From contig OY969108.1 of assembly GCA_963697965.1 (NCBI GenBank), forward strand, positions 1,488,001 to 1,552,000: a stretch of DNA of 64,000 nucleotides, in the 5' to 3' direction. The stretch comes from JAPLJC01 sp963697965. Its GTDB lineage: Bacteria; Desulfobacterota; Desulfobaccia; Desulfobaccales; 0-14-0-80-60-11. Below are positions 17,745 to 25,572 of the stretch, piece by piece. The notes below the pieces were generated by a model. That model did no database searches, was not told where the DNA came from, and worked only from the letters and a program-made list of their open reading frames with translations. Each line of letters starts with the position of its first letter. Positions within the stretch are counted from its first letter, which is position 1. A program made the position numbers and the translations under genes.

Positions 17745-18539
17745 CTAAATCTGGAGGAATGACAAGGCCTCTTCGACGCCGGCGTTTTCGTGAACCAGGA
17801 GGCTGATGGCTCCCACCATGCGGCTGGGGTCCCGGTGCTGGAAGACGTTGCGCCCGATGGAGACCCCGGCGCCGCCGGCGTCCACCGCGCCTTTCACCAT
17901 CTCCAGGATATCCCGGTCCGAGTCCATCTTGGGGCCGCCGGCGATGACCACCGGCACCGGACAGCCGGTCACCACCTTGCGGAAGGACTCCACCGATCCG
18001 GTGTAGGAAACCTTGACCACGTCGGCGCCCAACTCGGCGCCCAGCCGGGCCACGTGCATAATCATCTTGGGGTCGTATTCGTCTTTGACGTTTTTACCCC
18101 GGGGGTACATCATGGCCAACAGGGGCATGCCCCATTCCCGGGAGGAGCGGGAAACGGCCCCCATGTCCGCCAGCATTTCCCGTTCGCTGCTGCTGCCGAT
18201 GTTGACGTGGATGGAGACGGCGTCCGCCCCCAGGACCAGGGCCTCTTCGACGCTGCATACCAGGGTCTTGGCGTTGGGATAGGGCGAGAGGCTGCTGGAG
18301 GCGGACAGGTGAATGATGAGCCCCACGTCCCGGCCCCGGCGGCGATGGCCGCTGGTCACCAGGCCCTTGTGCATCAAGATGGCGTTGGCCCCACCGGCGG
18401 CCACCGCATTGACGGTGGTCTTCATATCGATAAGGCCGTCGATAGGACCCACCGTCACCCCATGGTCCATGGGGACGATGACGGTGCGCCCGGTATCCCG
18501 GTTCATAATGCGTTCCATGCGAATCTGTTTGCCGATCAT
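17745..18539 (-). CDS. 2-amino-3,7-dideoxy-D-threo-hept-6-ulosonate synthase (DhnA-type class I aldolase)
   Basis: About 264 residues from MIGKQIRMERIM, whose ATG is preceded by AGGAGG. It belongs to the DhnA/FbaB aldolase family. Active-site features are VPMDHGVTVGPIDGL, LMHKGL, SIHVNIGS, the DVVKVSYTG Schiff-base Lys region, VIAGGPK and GVSIGRNVFQH. Its direct link with DHQ synthase II shows that it is the ADH synthase of the alternative route to 3-dehydroquinate and not a glycolytic aldolase. It is the first structural gene of the aromatic operon and lies right behind a terminator hairpin and a leader peptide, so its transcription is probably attenuated. Confidence 0.93.
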   Translation of the reverse strand: MIGKQIRMERIMNRDTGRTVIVPMDHGVTVGPIDGLIDMKTTVNAVAAGGANAILMHKGLVTSGHRRRGRDVGLIIHLSASSSLSPYPNAKTLVCSVEEALVLGADAVSIHVNIGSSSEREMLADMGAVSRSSREWGMPLLAMMYPRGKNVKDEYDPKMIMHVARLGAELGADVVKVSYTGSVESFRKVVTGCPVPVVIAGGPKMDSDRDILEMVKGAVDAGGAGVSIGRNVFQHRDPSRMVGAISLLVHENAGVEEALSFLQI

Positions 18540-18587
18540 TTCCAGCCTCCTTTCGGGGCGGCCCTCATCGGTGCGACCCGGCGGCAA

Positions 18588-18621
18588 CAAAAAAGCCGTG
18601 GTCGCCTGGGCGCCACGGCTT
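18588..18621 (-). terminator. Attenuator: intrinsic terminator in the leader of the aromatic operon
   Basis: On the minus strand AAGCCGTGG (18621-18613) pairs with CCACGGCTT (18601-18593); inner CGCC and GGCG extend the stem, and TTTTTT follows directly. It lies between the leader peptide stop (18645) and the first structural gene (18539), so it can act only inside this operon. A 10-base word at the end of the leader ORF (CTTTTAAAAG, 18652-18661) can pair with CTTTTAGAAG (18628-18619) that overlaps the left arm, with one G-U. That would be the antiterminator. The pairing is inferred. Confidence 0.9.
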
Positions 18622-18644
18622 CTAAAAGTTTTTTTGGTTAAGGC

Positions 18645-18743
18645 CTACTTACTTTTAAAAGTCGAGGCGCACTCCGGGCCCGGAAAATAAAAATAAAAGC
18701 TAAAGTAATTGCTCCGGGGCCGCCAGGATTGCATCTTCTTCAT
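18645..18743 (-). CDS. Aromatic leader peptide (attenuation)
   Basis: A 32-codon ORF starting ATG AAG AAG ATG and ending TAG. Residues 13-20 read YFSFYFYF, seven aromatic residues in eight; Trp is at position 7 and a fifth Phe at 29, giving three Tyr, five Phe and one Trp in 32. GAGG lies close to the first ATG and suits the second ATG (residue 4) as well. The ORF begins about 8 bases after the predicted transcription start and ends 24 bases before the terminator hairpin, exactly as in trp/phe-type leaders. Ribosome stalling at the Tyr/Phe cluster under aromatic starvation would favour read-through into the biosynthetic genes. Confidence 0.85.
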   Translation of the reverse strand: MKKMQSWRPRSNYFSFYFYFPGPECASTFKSK

Positions 18744-18759
18744 TTCCTCGACTGCATTT

Positions 18760-18788
18760 ATGCTAAAACATCCGAATCTCTGTGTCAA
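18760..18788 (-). promoter_or_regulatory. Promoter of the aromatic operon
   Basis: TTGACA (18788-18783, minus strand), a 17-base spacer and TAGCAT (18765-18760). The predicted start near 18752 is just ahead of the leader peptide. Confidence 0.7.
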
Positions 18789-18847
18789 TAAAAAATCTTT
18801 TCCGATATAATTTTTGCCAGCAGCCGGGCCTGGTTGAACCTGCGGGC

Positions 18848-18926
18848 CGGTAGCATAGGCGTCCCGCCTGTGAAACAGTTCAAAGTCACCAGTTCAGGTC
18901 ACACAGGCCAGAGGCCTATGCTACCA
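18848..18926. repeat. Paired palindromic words with inverted ends
   Basis: Begins GGTAGCATAGGCGTCCCGCC and ends AGGCCTATGCTACC, so the outer 11-13 bases are inverted repeats. It shares its two inner words with 781-895. It lies upstream of the DUF3786 gene. Confidence 0.75.
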
Positions 18927-18983
18927 ACTCCAGGCAGCCCGGGCATCCAGCCTAAATTCGAAACCCATGGCTCCGGAGACCTC

Positions 18984-19613
18984 ATGCCTCGCATCGACGA
19001 CTATAAGATGGCCGTCGCCCTGGCGGCCGGCGAGTTGCAAAAGATCAACCCCAAGCGGCTGGCAAACTCGAGCCACACCCAATATTTCTATGAAGGGCGC
19101 GAAGGGGGCCGGGAAGGGTTGCTGGTCCCCTATTTCGGCCAGGACCGCCGGGTGAGTTGGCCGGAGATCGCAGTAACTCCGGCGGACGGCGCCGGCCAGA
19201 TCCCCCTGACCGAGCAGATCCTCATCCTCCACTACCTGCTGGGGGCCCGCGGCGAGGCCTTGAGCGGCCGCAACATCGATTTCCGCGAAGTGCCGGAGGG
19301 CGGATTTTACTGGTCTGCCTTCGTTTCCCGGGCCCAGAAGCCGCTGTTGGCAACCTTTGGCCAGGACCTGGAGTTGTACTTGCAGGCGGCGGTCCTGGCC
19401 GGGGGTGAGCCCCAGGGTCTGGGGGACGCCGCCGCCCGCTTCCTGGCCTTTCCCCTGGTGCCCGTGACCCACGTCCTGTGGCGGGGAGATGAGGAGTTTC
19501 CCCCGGAGGCCAGCATCCTCTTTGACGAGACTATCTCCCGCTGCCTGGCCACTGAGGACATTGCCGCCCTGGCGGGGGCCTCGGTCTACCGGTTGCTGGC
19601 CGCGGCCAGGTAA
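18984..19613 (+). CDS. DUF3786 domain protein
   Basis: About 209 residues from MPRIDDYKMAV, whose ATG follows GGAG by 6 bases; an in-frame extension back to 18834 consists of repeat DNA and is unlikely to be coding. The C-terminal block FPLVPVTHVLWRGDEEFPPEASILFDETISRCLATEDIAAL is the part I recognise as DUF3786, a family found in anaerobes and often linked to corrinoid or C1 proteins. Also visible are LVPYFGQDRRVSWPEI and ILHYLLGARGEALSG. The biochemical role is unknown. It is divergent from the aromatic operon and upstream of tmRNA. Confidence 0.8.
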   Translation: MPRIDDYKMAVALAAGELQKINPKRLANSSHTQYFYEGREGGREGLLVPYFGQDRRVSWPEIAVTPADGAGQIPLTEQILILHYLLGARGEALSGRNIDFREVPEGGFYWSAFVSRAQKPLLATFGQDLELYLQAAVLAGGEPQGLGDAAARFLAFPLVPVTHVLWRGDEEFPPEASILFDETISRCLATEDIAALAGASVYRLLAAAR

Positions 19614-19634
19614 CTGCGCCAGGGATGAGGAGTT

Positions 19635-19718
19635 GTAGGGGCGGACCCATGTGTCCGCCCCCGGGGGGGGCACACCCAATCACAGGCTGGAAGCCTGTGC
19701 CACTGTGCGCCCCTACAG
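19635..19718. repeat. Two palindromic repeats downstream of DUF3786
   Basis: GTAGGGGCGGACCCATG followed by TGTCCGCCCC (19635-19661), then CACAGGCTGGAAGCCTGTG (from 19681) with CGCCCCTAC behind it. Both families recur at 50523-50735, and the second at 57641, 57967 and 59535. Confidence 0.8.
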
Positions 19719-19822
19719 AGGATATCTTCAGTTAATTGACTGCAACCCGGTCTAACCCCGCCCCCTCGCCCTTATGGGACCAGCTGGGGGGGGACGGCCC
19801 GTGGACTTACCACTCTTTCTCC

Positions 19823-19850
19823 TTGCCAAAATTCAAAAAATACTTATAAT
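19823..19850 (+). promoter_or_regulatory. Promoter of ssrA
   Basis: TTGCCA (19823-19828), 16-base spacer and a perfect TATAAT (19845-19850). The first base of the mature tmRNA is eight bases downstream. Confidence 0.85.
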
Positions 19851-19857
19851 TAAATAA

Positions 19858-20203
19858 GGGGGCGTAACGGCTTCGACGTAAATAGGGAACTGTTAGTTGC
19901 ATGCCGAGGTCCTGTCCGCTCGTAAAACGGGTAGGAAACACATAAATGCCGACAACTACGGCTACGCTCTAGCTGCTTAAGGCTAGCGCCCCGGGTCTTA
20001 CGCCAGGAAGGGACCCGGGGTGACGTTTTCTTGGCAAAGCTGCCGATCAGGCCGGCGGGTCGGCGGACGAAAACTTAGCGGGCTAGCCCCAAAGAATTCT
20101 GCCGTTGGAAGTCTTTCGGGGCGAAACTAGAACGGCGGCTAAGCATGTAGACGCTTGCAGGGACTATTGGCGGACGCGGGTTCGACTCCCGCCGCCTCCA
20201 CCA
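19858..20203 (+). ncRNA. ssrA: tmRNA
   Basis: A 346-base RNA that rescues stalled ribosomes. The 5' end GGGGGCG pairs with CGCCTCC at the 3' end to make the alanine-acceptor stem, CCA is encoded, and the T arm GGTTCGACTCC is clear. The tag frame begins with GCC at 19948 and reads ADNYGYALAA before TAA (19978-19980), a typical proteolysis tag ending in ALAA. The pseudoknot-rich middle is present (for example CCCCGGGTC and GACCCGGGG). The promoter is adjacent. Confidence 0.97.
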
Positions 20204-20243
20204 ACTTATTAATTAATACTATCGATATGTTACCCTATTCAAG

Positions 20244-20296
20244 CAACCTGGTAGGCGGCCATTGCGACCATGAATGCGCCTACCAGGTTGTTTTTC
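20244..20296 (+). terminator. Terminator after ssrA
   Basis: A 14-bp perfect stem (20244-20257 with 20277-20290, CAACCTGGTAGGCG and its complement) followed by TTTTT, about 40 bases past the tmRNA. Confidence 0.85.
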
Positions 20297-20392
20297 ATTT
20301 CCGGAGCCGGCCAGCCGCCGGCCATCGGTCCCCAACCCCCCGAGATGGCGAAACCGCCGCATAATTCCCAATGATACCGAGAGGATAATCCA

Positions 20393-21268
20393 TTGAAAGT
20401 TGCATTTATCGGACTGGGCACCATGGGTGGGCCGATGGCCTTGAACGTCATGAAGGCCGGCCACGATCTGATTGTTCACAACCGCACGCGCCCCAGGGAA
20501 GAACCGTTGGCCGCTCAGGGCGCCAGACGCGCCGGCTCGCCGCGGGAGGCCGCGCTCGAGGCGGAAGTGATCATAACCTCGCTGAGTGATACTCCGGACG
20601 TGGAGGAAGTCGTTCTGGGAAACAAAGGCGTCATTCAGGGGGCCCGGCCGGGCTCGCTGGTGGTGGATATGTCCACCATCAGCCCGGATGCCACCCGCAG
20701 GATTGAGCAGGTTTTGAGGGCCAAGGGCGTAAAGATGATCGACGCCCCGGTATCCGGCGGCTCCGAGGGGGCCCAAAAAGGCACCCTGGCCATCATGGTG
20801 GGCGGGGAACCCGAAGACGTGGCCAGGGTCATGCCGGTGCTGAAAGCCATGGGTACCCAGATCACCCATGTGGGGCCCAGCGGCGCAGGACAACTCACCA
20901 AGGCCATCAACCAAACCATTATCGCCGGGGTCTATCTCAGCGTTGCCGAAGGTATGGCCCTGGGTCTCAAGGCGGGTTTGGACATGGAAAAGGTGGTCGA
21001 GGCTATCGGTGAGGGCGCGGCAGGCTCCTGGGTGCTTAATTACCGCTCTAAAAACATGATTGACAACAACTACCCTTTGGGTTTTCGGGTCAGGCTTCAC
21101 CAAAAGGACCTGGGGATCGCACTAGAGGCAGCTAAAAAGCTCGGCGTAACCATGCCGGTGGCAGCTCTGGCAGGCCAAATCGAGAACGGTCTGGTCGCCA
21201 GGGGTTATGGTGATGAGGACCTCTCGGCGGTGGCCCGCAGCATCAGGGAACAGTCCGGGATCGACTGA
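20393..21268 (+). CDS. NAD(P)-dependent beta-hydroxyacid dehydrogenase (3-hydroxyisobutyrate / tartronate-semialdehyde reductase family)
   Basis: A 291-residue oxidoreductase. It has the Rossmann start MKVAFIGLGTMGGPMA, the substrate motif DAPVSGGSEGAQKGTLAIMVGG, and the catalytic Lys in GQLTKAINQTIIAG; the all-alpha C-terminal domain follows. The family includes GarR/GlxR, 3-hydroxyisobutyrate dehydrogenase and glyoxylate/succinic-semialdehyde reductases; the exact substrate is not readable. It uses a TTG start, supported by GAGAGGA seven bases upstream. It stands alone behind the tmRNA terminator. Confidence 0.92.
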   Translation: MKVAFIGLGTMGGPMALNVMKAGHDLIVHNRTRPREEPLAAQGARRAGSPREAALEAEVIITSLSDTPDVEEVVLGNKGVIQGARPGSLVVDMSTISPDATRRIEQVLRAKGVKMIDAPVSGGSEGAQKGTLAIMVGGEPEDVARVMPVLKAMGTQITHVGPSGAGQLTKAINQTIIAGVYLSVAEGMALGLKAGLDMEKVVEAIGEGAAGSWVLNYRSKNMIDNNYPLGFRVRLHQKDLGIALEAAKKLGVTMPVAALAGQIENGLVARGYGDEDLSAVARSIREQSGID

Positions 21269-21688
21269 ACGAGCCGGTGAATTGATTCTCCTTTGGTGAC
21301 GCCCTTGCCCGGGGTTTGGTAAACCAAAGAGCTTAAGGAGCTGGATTTATTTTTAGTAAAATATGGTTTGTTGGGCAAGATGAGAGAGGCGGAAGGAGAG
21401 CTTAGGATTTAATAAATGAAATAAATGATCCGGCTATCGGCACATTTTTGGGATTGTTTATATGGCGTATCGATAGCAGTTATCGTCCACCCGAAGCCTT
21501 CTTTCGTATTCTATTTGAAGTGAGCTAATCAAGGTTTCCCAATCACTGCGGGTGCAGAGACTGAGAGAGGCTGAGAAGATTTTGTGGGTTCACGCGAATG
21601 AGACCCCCGCGCGGGCTCTCGATATCCGCGATGAGAAAGAATGCGATGGAAACAATAAGCGGCAAAATCAAACCACCGTGCCCGATGG
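21269..21688. other. Intergenic region, no gene seen
   Basis: About 420 bases, AT-richer than the left side. A short palindrome TTTGGTAAACCAAA (near 21317) may end the dehydrogenase transcript. Nothing else can be supported. Confidence 0.4.
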
Positions 21689-22489
21689 TTACCCGCTGAG
21701 ATTCTTGACGATCGTCGTCGGATTTCGAACCCAGGCTTCGCCCGTGATGTTCATCAGCGATTGCCGGTCGACGATGCCGATGGAGCCCCAAGTGAACATC
21801 GCGTAGCAAAGTCCCGTAGGCATGCCCGACGGCAAATTGACATTGACCCCGTGCCGCTCGAAGAGATCGACCAACGCCGCCAAGGGCCCGTAGCCGCAAA
21901 GGCTCGCGCAGTGATTTTCAGGCTGGCCCGTCGGGAGGCCGTAGATCGCCCAACCGCTCGTCCCAGGTGTGACTTGGCCCTGAGGGCCGGAGGCGAGATT
22001 CGCCGAGGAGACGCCGATCTTCACCGGCCCGACATTGGCGATGGCGCCGTTCAAAGCCGCCGCGTTCGTCCAGTCGACCGAATTGAACGGCCCATCCAAA
22101 TAGGCCTTGCGGTCCATTTGAAACCCGTGCGTTTGCATGAACGCGGCGAAATTTGACGAACCGCATTCCCGCGAAGTGAACAGGACCACGTTGGTCGGGA
22201 TGAACATCTTGGGTTCGGCGCAGGCCTTGGCAAAGGCTTCCTCTGCCCAACTCGAATTGCTCAGCTTCTCGTTCCCCCCAAAGCCGATTCCTATTGGCCA
22301 AGCGATGAAGCTTTCGGGCGCGGCGCAGCCCGTTCTATAGGGTTGGGCGGCCGCAAGTTCGTGATTGGGCGTCGGAAACTCGCCGCTTGGAACGAAGATT
22401 TCCGCGCCGGGCTCAGGCCGATAGGGCTCCGAAGCGGCGAGTTCGCTTCGGGGTGTCGGTATCGCGCCGCGCGGCATTTTGGTAGTCAT
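21689..22489 (-). CDS. Papain-like fold protein lacking catalytic Cys and Asn (pseudo-protease), paralog of 23904
   Basis: About 266 residues from MTTKMPRGAIPTPRSELAAS, whose ATG follows GGAGGGGG. It aligns along its length with the gene at 23904. The catalytic positions of the paralog are changed: the Cys becomes Ser79 (NSSWAEEAFAKA) and the Asn becomes Gly235 (TWGSIGIV), while His193 (NHCASLCGYG) stays. The N-terminal motif PTPxxELAAAxPYR occurs twice (about residues 11-23 and 39-51), so there is also an internal duplication. It may be a catalytically dead partner. There is no signal peptide. The function of the family is unknown to me. Confidence 0.7.
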   Translation of the reverse strand: MTTKMPRGAIPTPRSELAASEPYRPEPGAEIFVPSGEFPTPNHELAAAQPYRTGCAAPESFIAWPIGIGFGGNEKLSNSSWAEEAFAKACAEPKMFIPTNVVLFTSRECGSSNFAAFMQTHGFQMDRKAYLDGPFNSVDWTNAAALNGAIANVGPVKIGVSSANLASGPQGQVTPGTSGWAIYGLPTGQPENHCASLCGYGPLAALVDLFERHGVNVNLPSGMPTGLCYAMFTWGSIGIVDRQSLMNITGEAWVRNPTTIVKNLSG

Positions 22490-22755
22490 TTTCCCCCTCC
22501 CTCGAAAAACGCGGTACGAAACGGTTACGTGGCATACAACCATATTCCTATAAGCACGTTTGACGGGTAGTGTAGTTCACTGACAATCGGAGTCCCAGTG
22601 GTTCTTACCGGACAAAATGCGGGGGGACATTTGCCTTCCTGTCAACCGGCGGCCGACAATTTCTGGTCGGGCGATTTGGCGGCCTGTTCTTACCCGAGAT
22701 TTCCGATTTGACGCGATTGATCGCCCGCATCTTACACCTACCAGACCGCGCTTGC

Positions 22756-23511
22756 GTGAAAGCCTTCCACGTCGCCACCTTCCTGAAAGACCTACAAGGC
22801 GACTTCTCCGCCCCGACCGTGAAACAACACCTCGCAGCCTTGCGGATGCTCTTCGACTGGCTTGTCACCGGCCATGTCCTCTAAACGAACCCGGCCCACG
22901 CGGTACGCGGCCTCAAGTATGTCGTGAAGAAGGGCAAGACGCCGGTGCTCAACACCGACGAGGCCCGAGCCCTGCTCGACTCCATCGACACCAGCTCTGT
23001 CGTTGGCTTGAGCGACCGCGCATTGATCGGCCTCATGGTCTGCACCTTCGCCCACGTGAACGCCGCCCTTGAAATGAAGGTCAAAGACAAGGGCGCCGGG
23101 GCTGGGTGCAGCTCCATGAGAAGGGCGGGCAAAGAGCACGCCGTCCCCTGCCATCACAGTTTGGAGCAGTTCCTTGATGAATACATCGCCGCCGCCGAGA
23201 TCGGCAGCGAGCCGGAGGGTCCGCTGTTTCGGACGGTCACGCGTGGCAGAGGCGGCAATCTCACCAAAACTGCGATGTGGCAACAGGACGCTTACCGGAT
23301 GATCCAGCGCAGGGCGAAGGCAGCAGGGATCAAAACCAAGATCGGCAATCACACCTTCCGGGCGACCGGCATCACCGCCTACATGAAGAACGGCGGAAAG
23401 CTGGAGACGGCCCAGCAGATCGCCAACCACGAGTCGCCGAGGACGACGAAGCTTTACGACCGACGCGAGGAAGAGATCAGCCTTGATGAAGTGGAACGGA
23501 TTGCTATCTAA
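22756..23511 (+). pseudogene. Broken tyrosine recombinase (integrase)
   Basis: The frame reads VKAFHVATFLKDLQ, SAPTVKQHLAALRMLFDWL and then meets TAA at 22882-22884, before continuing in the same frame with NPAHAVRGLKYVVKKGKTPVLN. In the catalytic half, DRALIGLMVCTFAHVNAAL has His where active enzymes have the first catalytic Arg. WVQLHEKGG is readable only in another frame between 23103 and 23130, which implies two compensating frameshifts. The C-terminal HTFRATGITAYMKNGG and ANHESPRTTKLYDRR with the nucleophile Tyr remain. The open 195-residue remainder starts at GTG 22924. It is inactive in all likelihood. Confidence 0.85.
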
Positions 23512-23903
23512 TTGCCAAATTACGAATTCGGAGTAGGGCCGTATACACCTATTAATGTTCAAATCGGAAATGTCGGTTGATATGGCGCCTTCGGCTGATG
23601 GCATCACATCCTACCGTAGCGCAAGACGATAAGAAATATTAGCGGGGTCTGGTAGGTCAACCGAAGCCCCCTTATCGGCCGCCGGAGTCGCCGGAGCCGG
23701 CCCCCCCCACAGCGTGGAGACTCTCGCCGGCCATCCAGTGGATCAGGCGGCCGGCACGTTTGACCGTGATCACGTTTCGGTTCATGCCGACTAGGATGAT
23801 CTCGATTTTGCAGAAGTACCAGCACTTTTATGAGGGGATCTCTCAGGGCCACGACGGTATTCCGCCGTGACCCCACGTGCGAGCATGACCGAGCCTGCGC
23901 GGC
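23512..23903. other. Intergenic region, possible gene remnant
   Basis: About 390 bases. One minus-strand frame (near 23690-23830) reads WYFCKIEIILVGMNRNVITV and then MAGESLHAV without a start, which could be a decayed gene. No feature can be supported. Confidence 0.3.
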
Positions 23904-24662
23904 TTAAGCAGGCTTGACGGTCGTCACCGGATTACGAATCCAAGCCTCGTCGGTCATGTTCAGCATCGACTGCTGATCAATGATCCCGATGGAATTCCAT
24001 GTGAACATCGCATAGCAGAGGCCCGTGGGCATCCCCTTCGGCGCATTGACGGTTACATTATGCTGCTTGAACAGAGCGACCAATTGCGCCAAGGTCCCGT
24101 AACCGCAAAGGCTCACGCAGTGATCCTCTCCCAGGTTCTTCGGGTAGTTGAACATGGCCCAACCGCTTGTCCCCGGCGTGACTTTGCCATCGGCATTCGT
24201 TTGGAAGTCTCCCGCCCCGACGCCGATTTTCACCGGCCCGTGGCTGGAGATGGCACTCTGCAGAATCGCGGCGTTGGTCCAGTTGACCGTCAGGTGAGGG
24301 CCGTCGCAGCACTGGTCGGCCGATGATTGGTCGATGAAGCCATCAGTTTGCATCTTGGTCATGACGGCGGTGAGGCTAGCGCCATTTAGAAAGCCATTGT
24401 CATATGCCCACTGGACCACCGTCTCCTCCGGAATGAATGTCTGCGGTGCGGCGGTGGCCTTGGCGAAGGCTTCCTCGGCGGTAACGCAGTCACCGTAGAC
24501 GTAGTTATTCCAAGACGACATTTGAGCGGGCCACATCAGGAAGCTCGAGGGGACCAATATTTTCAGGTCCGGAACATGCGGCATAGCTGCCGCAAGTTCG
24601 TTGCGAGGCGTAGGGATCGCGCCGCGCGGTAGCGGTTTCGTCAGATCTACGTAGTCTGCCAT
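23904..24662 (-). CDS. Papain-like (C1-type) cysteine peptidase-like protein
   Basis: A 252-residue protein with a papain-type triad order: Cys59 in YGDCVTAEEAFAKA, His181 in EDHCVSLCGYG (the H-x(6)-GYG layout of C1 peptidases), and Asn223 in FTWNSIGIID. The N terminus carries LPRGAIPTPRNELAAAMPH, shared with the paralog at 21689. There is no signal peptide or propeptide, so it is probably cytoplasmic. I do not know a characterised member; protease activity is inferred from the triad. A tandem 24-bp repeat lies 87 bases upstream and could be an operator. Confidence 0.65.
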   Translation of the reverse strand: MADYVDLTKPLPRGAIPTPRNELAAAMPHVPDLKILVPSSFLMWPAQMSSWNNYVYGDCVTAEEAFAKATAAPQTFIPEETVVQWAYDNGFLNGASLTAVMTKMQTDGFIDQSSADQCCDGPHLTVNWTNAAILQSAISSHGPVKIGVGAGDFQTNADGKVTPGTSGWAMFNYPKNLGEDHCVSLCGYGTLAQLVALFKQHNVTVNAPKGMPTGLCYAMFTWNSIGIIDQQSMLNMTDEAWIRNPVTTVKPA

Positions 24663-24748
24663 GTCACTCTCCTTTTCATCATAAGTACAATCTTGCTTGA
24701 ATCAACTATATGTACCGGCATAAATTTTGCAATTAGGAAATCCCTGAA
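24663..24748 (-). promoter_or_regulatory. Leader of the papain-like gene
   Basis: AT-rich stretch with AAAGGAGAGTGAC (minus strand, just before the ATG at 24662), a strong ribosome binding site. Confidence 0.6.
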
Positions 24749-24796
24749 TTTGTGATAGGTATAATTGCCTATTTTGTGATGGGTATAATTGCCTAT
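24749..24796. repeat. Two tandem 24-bp repeats, operator-like
   Basis: TTTGTGATAGGTATAATT-GCCTAT and TTTGTGATGGGTATAATT-GCCTAT abut, with 23 of 24 bases identical. Each contains TATAAT and inverted ATAGG/CCTAT half-sites in copy one. The position between the papain-like gene and the lipoprotein gene fits a repressor or activator site. Confidence 0.75.
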
Positions 24797-25104
24797 GACA
24801 AAGCTTTCTGATCACCAGCCAATGAACGAATAAGGTAGCTTAAATTAGGTCGCTCATACCCGCAATAGCGACTACCTCCTATGTGCAAAGTCAAGATTAC
24901 CCGGGTAGTGGGGTATCCGGTTAGAATCCAGGCCAGTATCCTATTCGAGGTTCCTCCTTCAGGTGAGAACGCAATTAATTAAACCGGGGTTATAGGATGG
25001 AGGTCGATGTACACTAGCTTGCCAATATCGCATCTTACCCCAATCCGCCGATAATTCCAGATAGGCTCTGAATATCCATACCCACCAAACCAGAATTTTA
25101 TCCC
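24797..25104. other. AT-rich intergenic region
   Basis: About 300 bases with no gene, hairpin or RNA that I can support. Confidence 0.4.
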
Positions 25105-25134
25105 TTGGAACGGCCTCTCCTTTTCATTTATAAT
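25105..25134 (+). promoter_or_regulatory. Candidate promoter for the small lipoprotein-like gene
   Basis: TTGGAA (25105-25110), 18-base spacer and TATAAT (25129-25134), about 75 bases before the start codon. Confidence 0.45.
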
Positions 25135-25210
25135 AGACGCATGCCTGACAAAATCAACGCCCTGGAAAATAAAAGACTCTCCGGCAATGTCCCCTGATAT
25201 TGGCGGGAAT

Positions 25211-25369
25211 ATGAATAATAAAATTCTCCGCTTCCTGATTCTGGGTCTGCTGGTTTTTCAATGCGGCTGTGCCCTGGAGGATTATCATCAAGGTTCCCAA
25301 GACTATTCCGGGCTTAGATATTCTCAAGACGAGAGCCCCGGGGCATCATATGGATCCTCACCCGGGTGA
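25211..25369 (+). CDS. Small secreted or lipoprotein-like peptide
   Basis: 52 residues: MNNKILRFLILGLLVFQCGC followed by a hydrophilic tail rich in Tyr, Ser, Gly and Asp (two SQDYSG/YSQDES-like stretches). Basic-hydrophobic start then Cys looks like a lipoprotein signal, although the residues before each Cys do not fit a strict lipobox. The first in-frame ATG at 25187 would add eight residues; the inner ATG has GGCGGGA upstream. Function unknown. Confidence 0.55.
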   Translation: MNNKILRFLILGLLVFQCGCALEDYHQGSQDYSGLRYSQDESPGASYGSSPG

Positions 25370-25572
25370 GTGACACTGGCGGGCTTTCAGTATTGAAAGC
25401 CGATTAAAAGAGCTTCTGGCCACTGGCATTATTGCGGCGGATGCAACCGGGGCTAGTCGGCCGCTTCTGCCTCCTTGCCACCCTTCCCGGCAGTGATTAA
25501 TTTTACAAAAAAAGGGGTCGGCCCCCGGGTGGGGCGGGTTGCGAACCTGAGAGACCCAAGGGAGATGGAGAT

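Noticed and set aside
18834..18983. N-terminal extension of the DUF3786 protein
   Set aside because: It translates a dispersed palindromic repeat; the ATG at 18984 has a proper binding site.
21269..25200. Complete prophage
   Set aside because: Only a broken integrase is present; there are no capsid, portal, tail or terminase genes.
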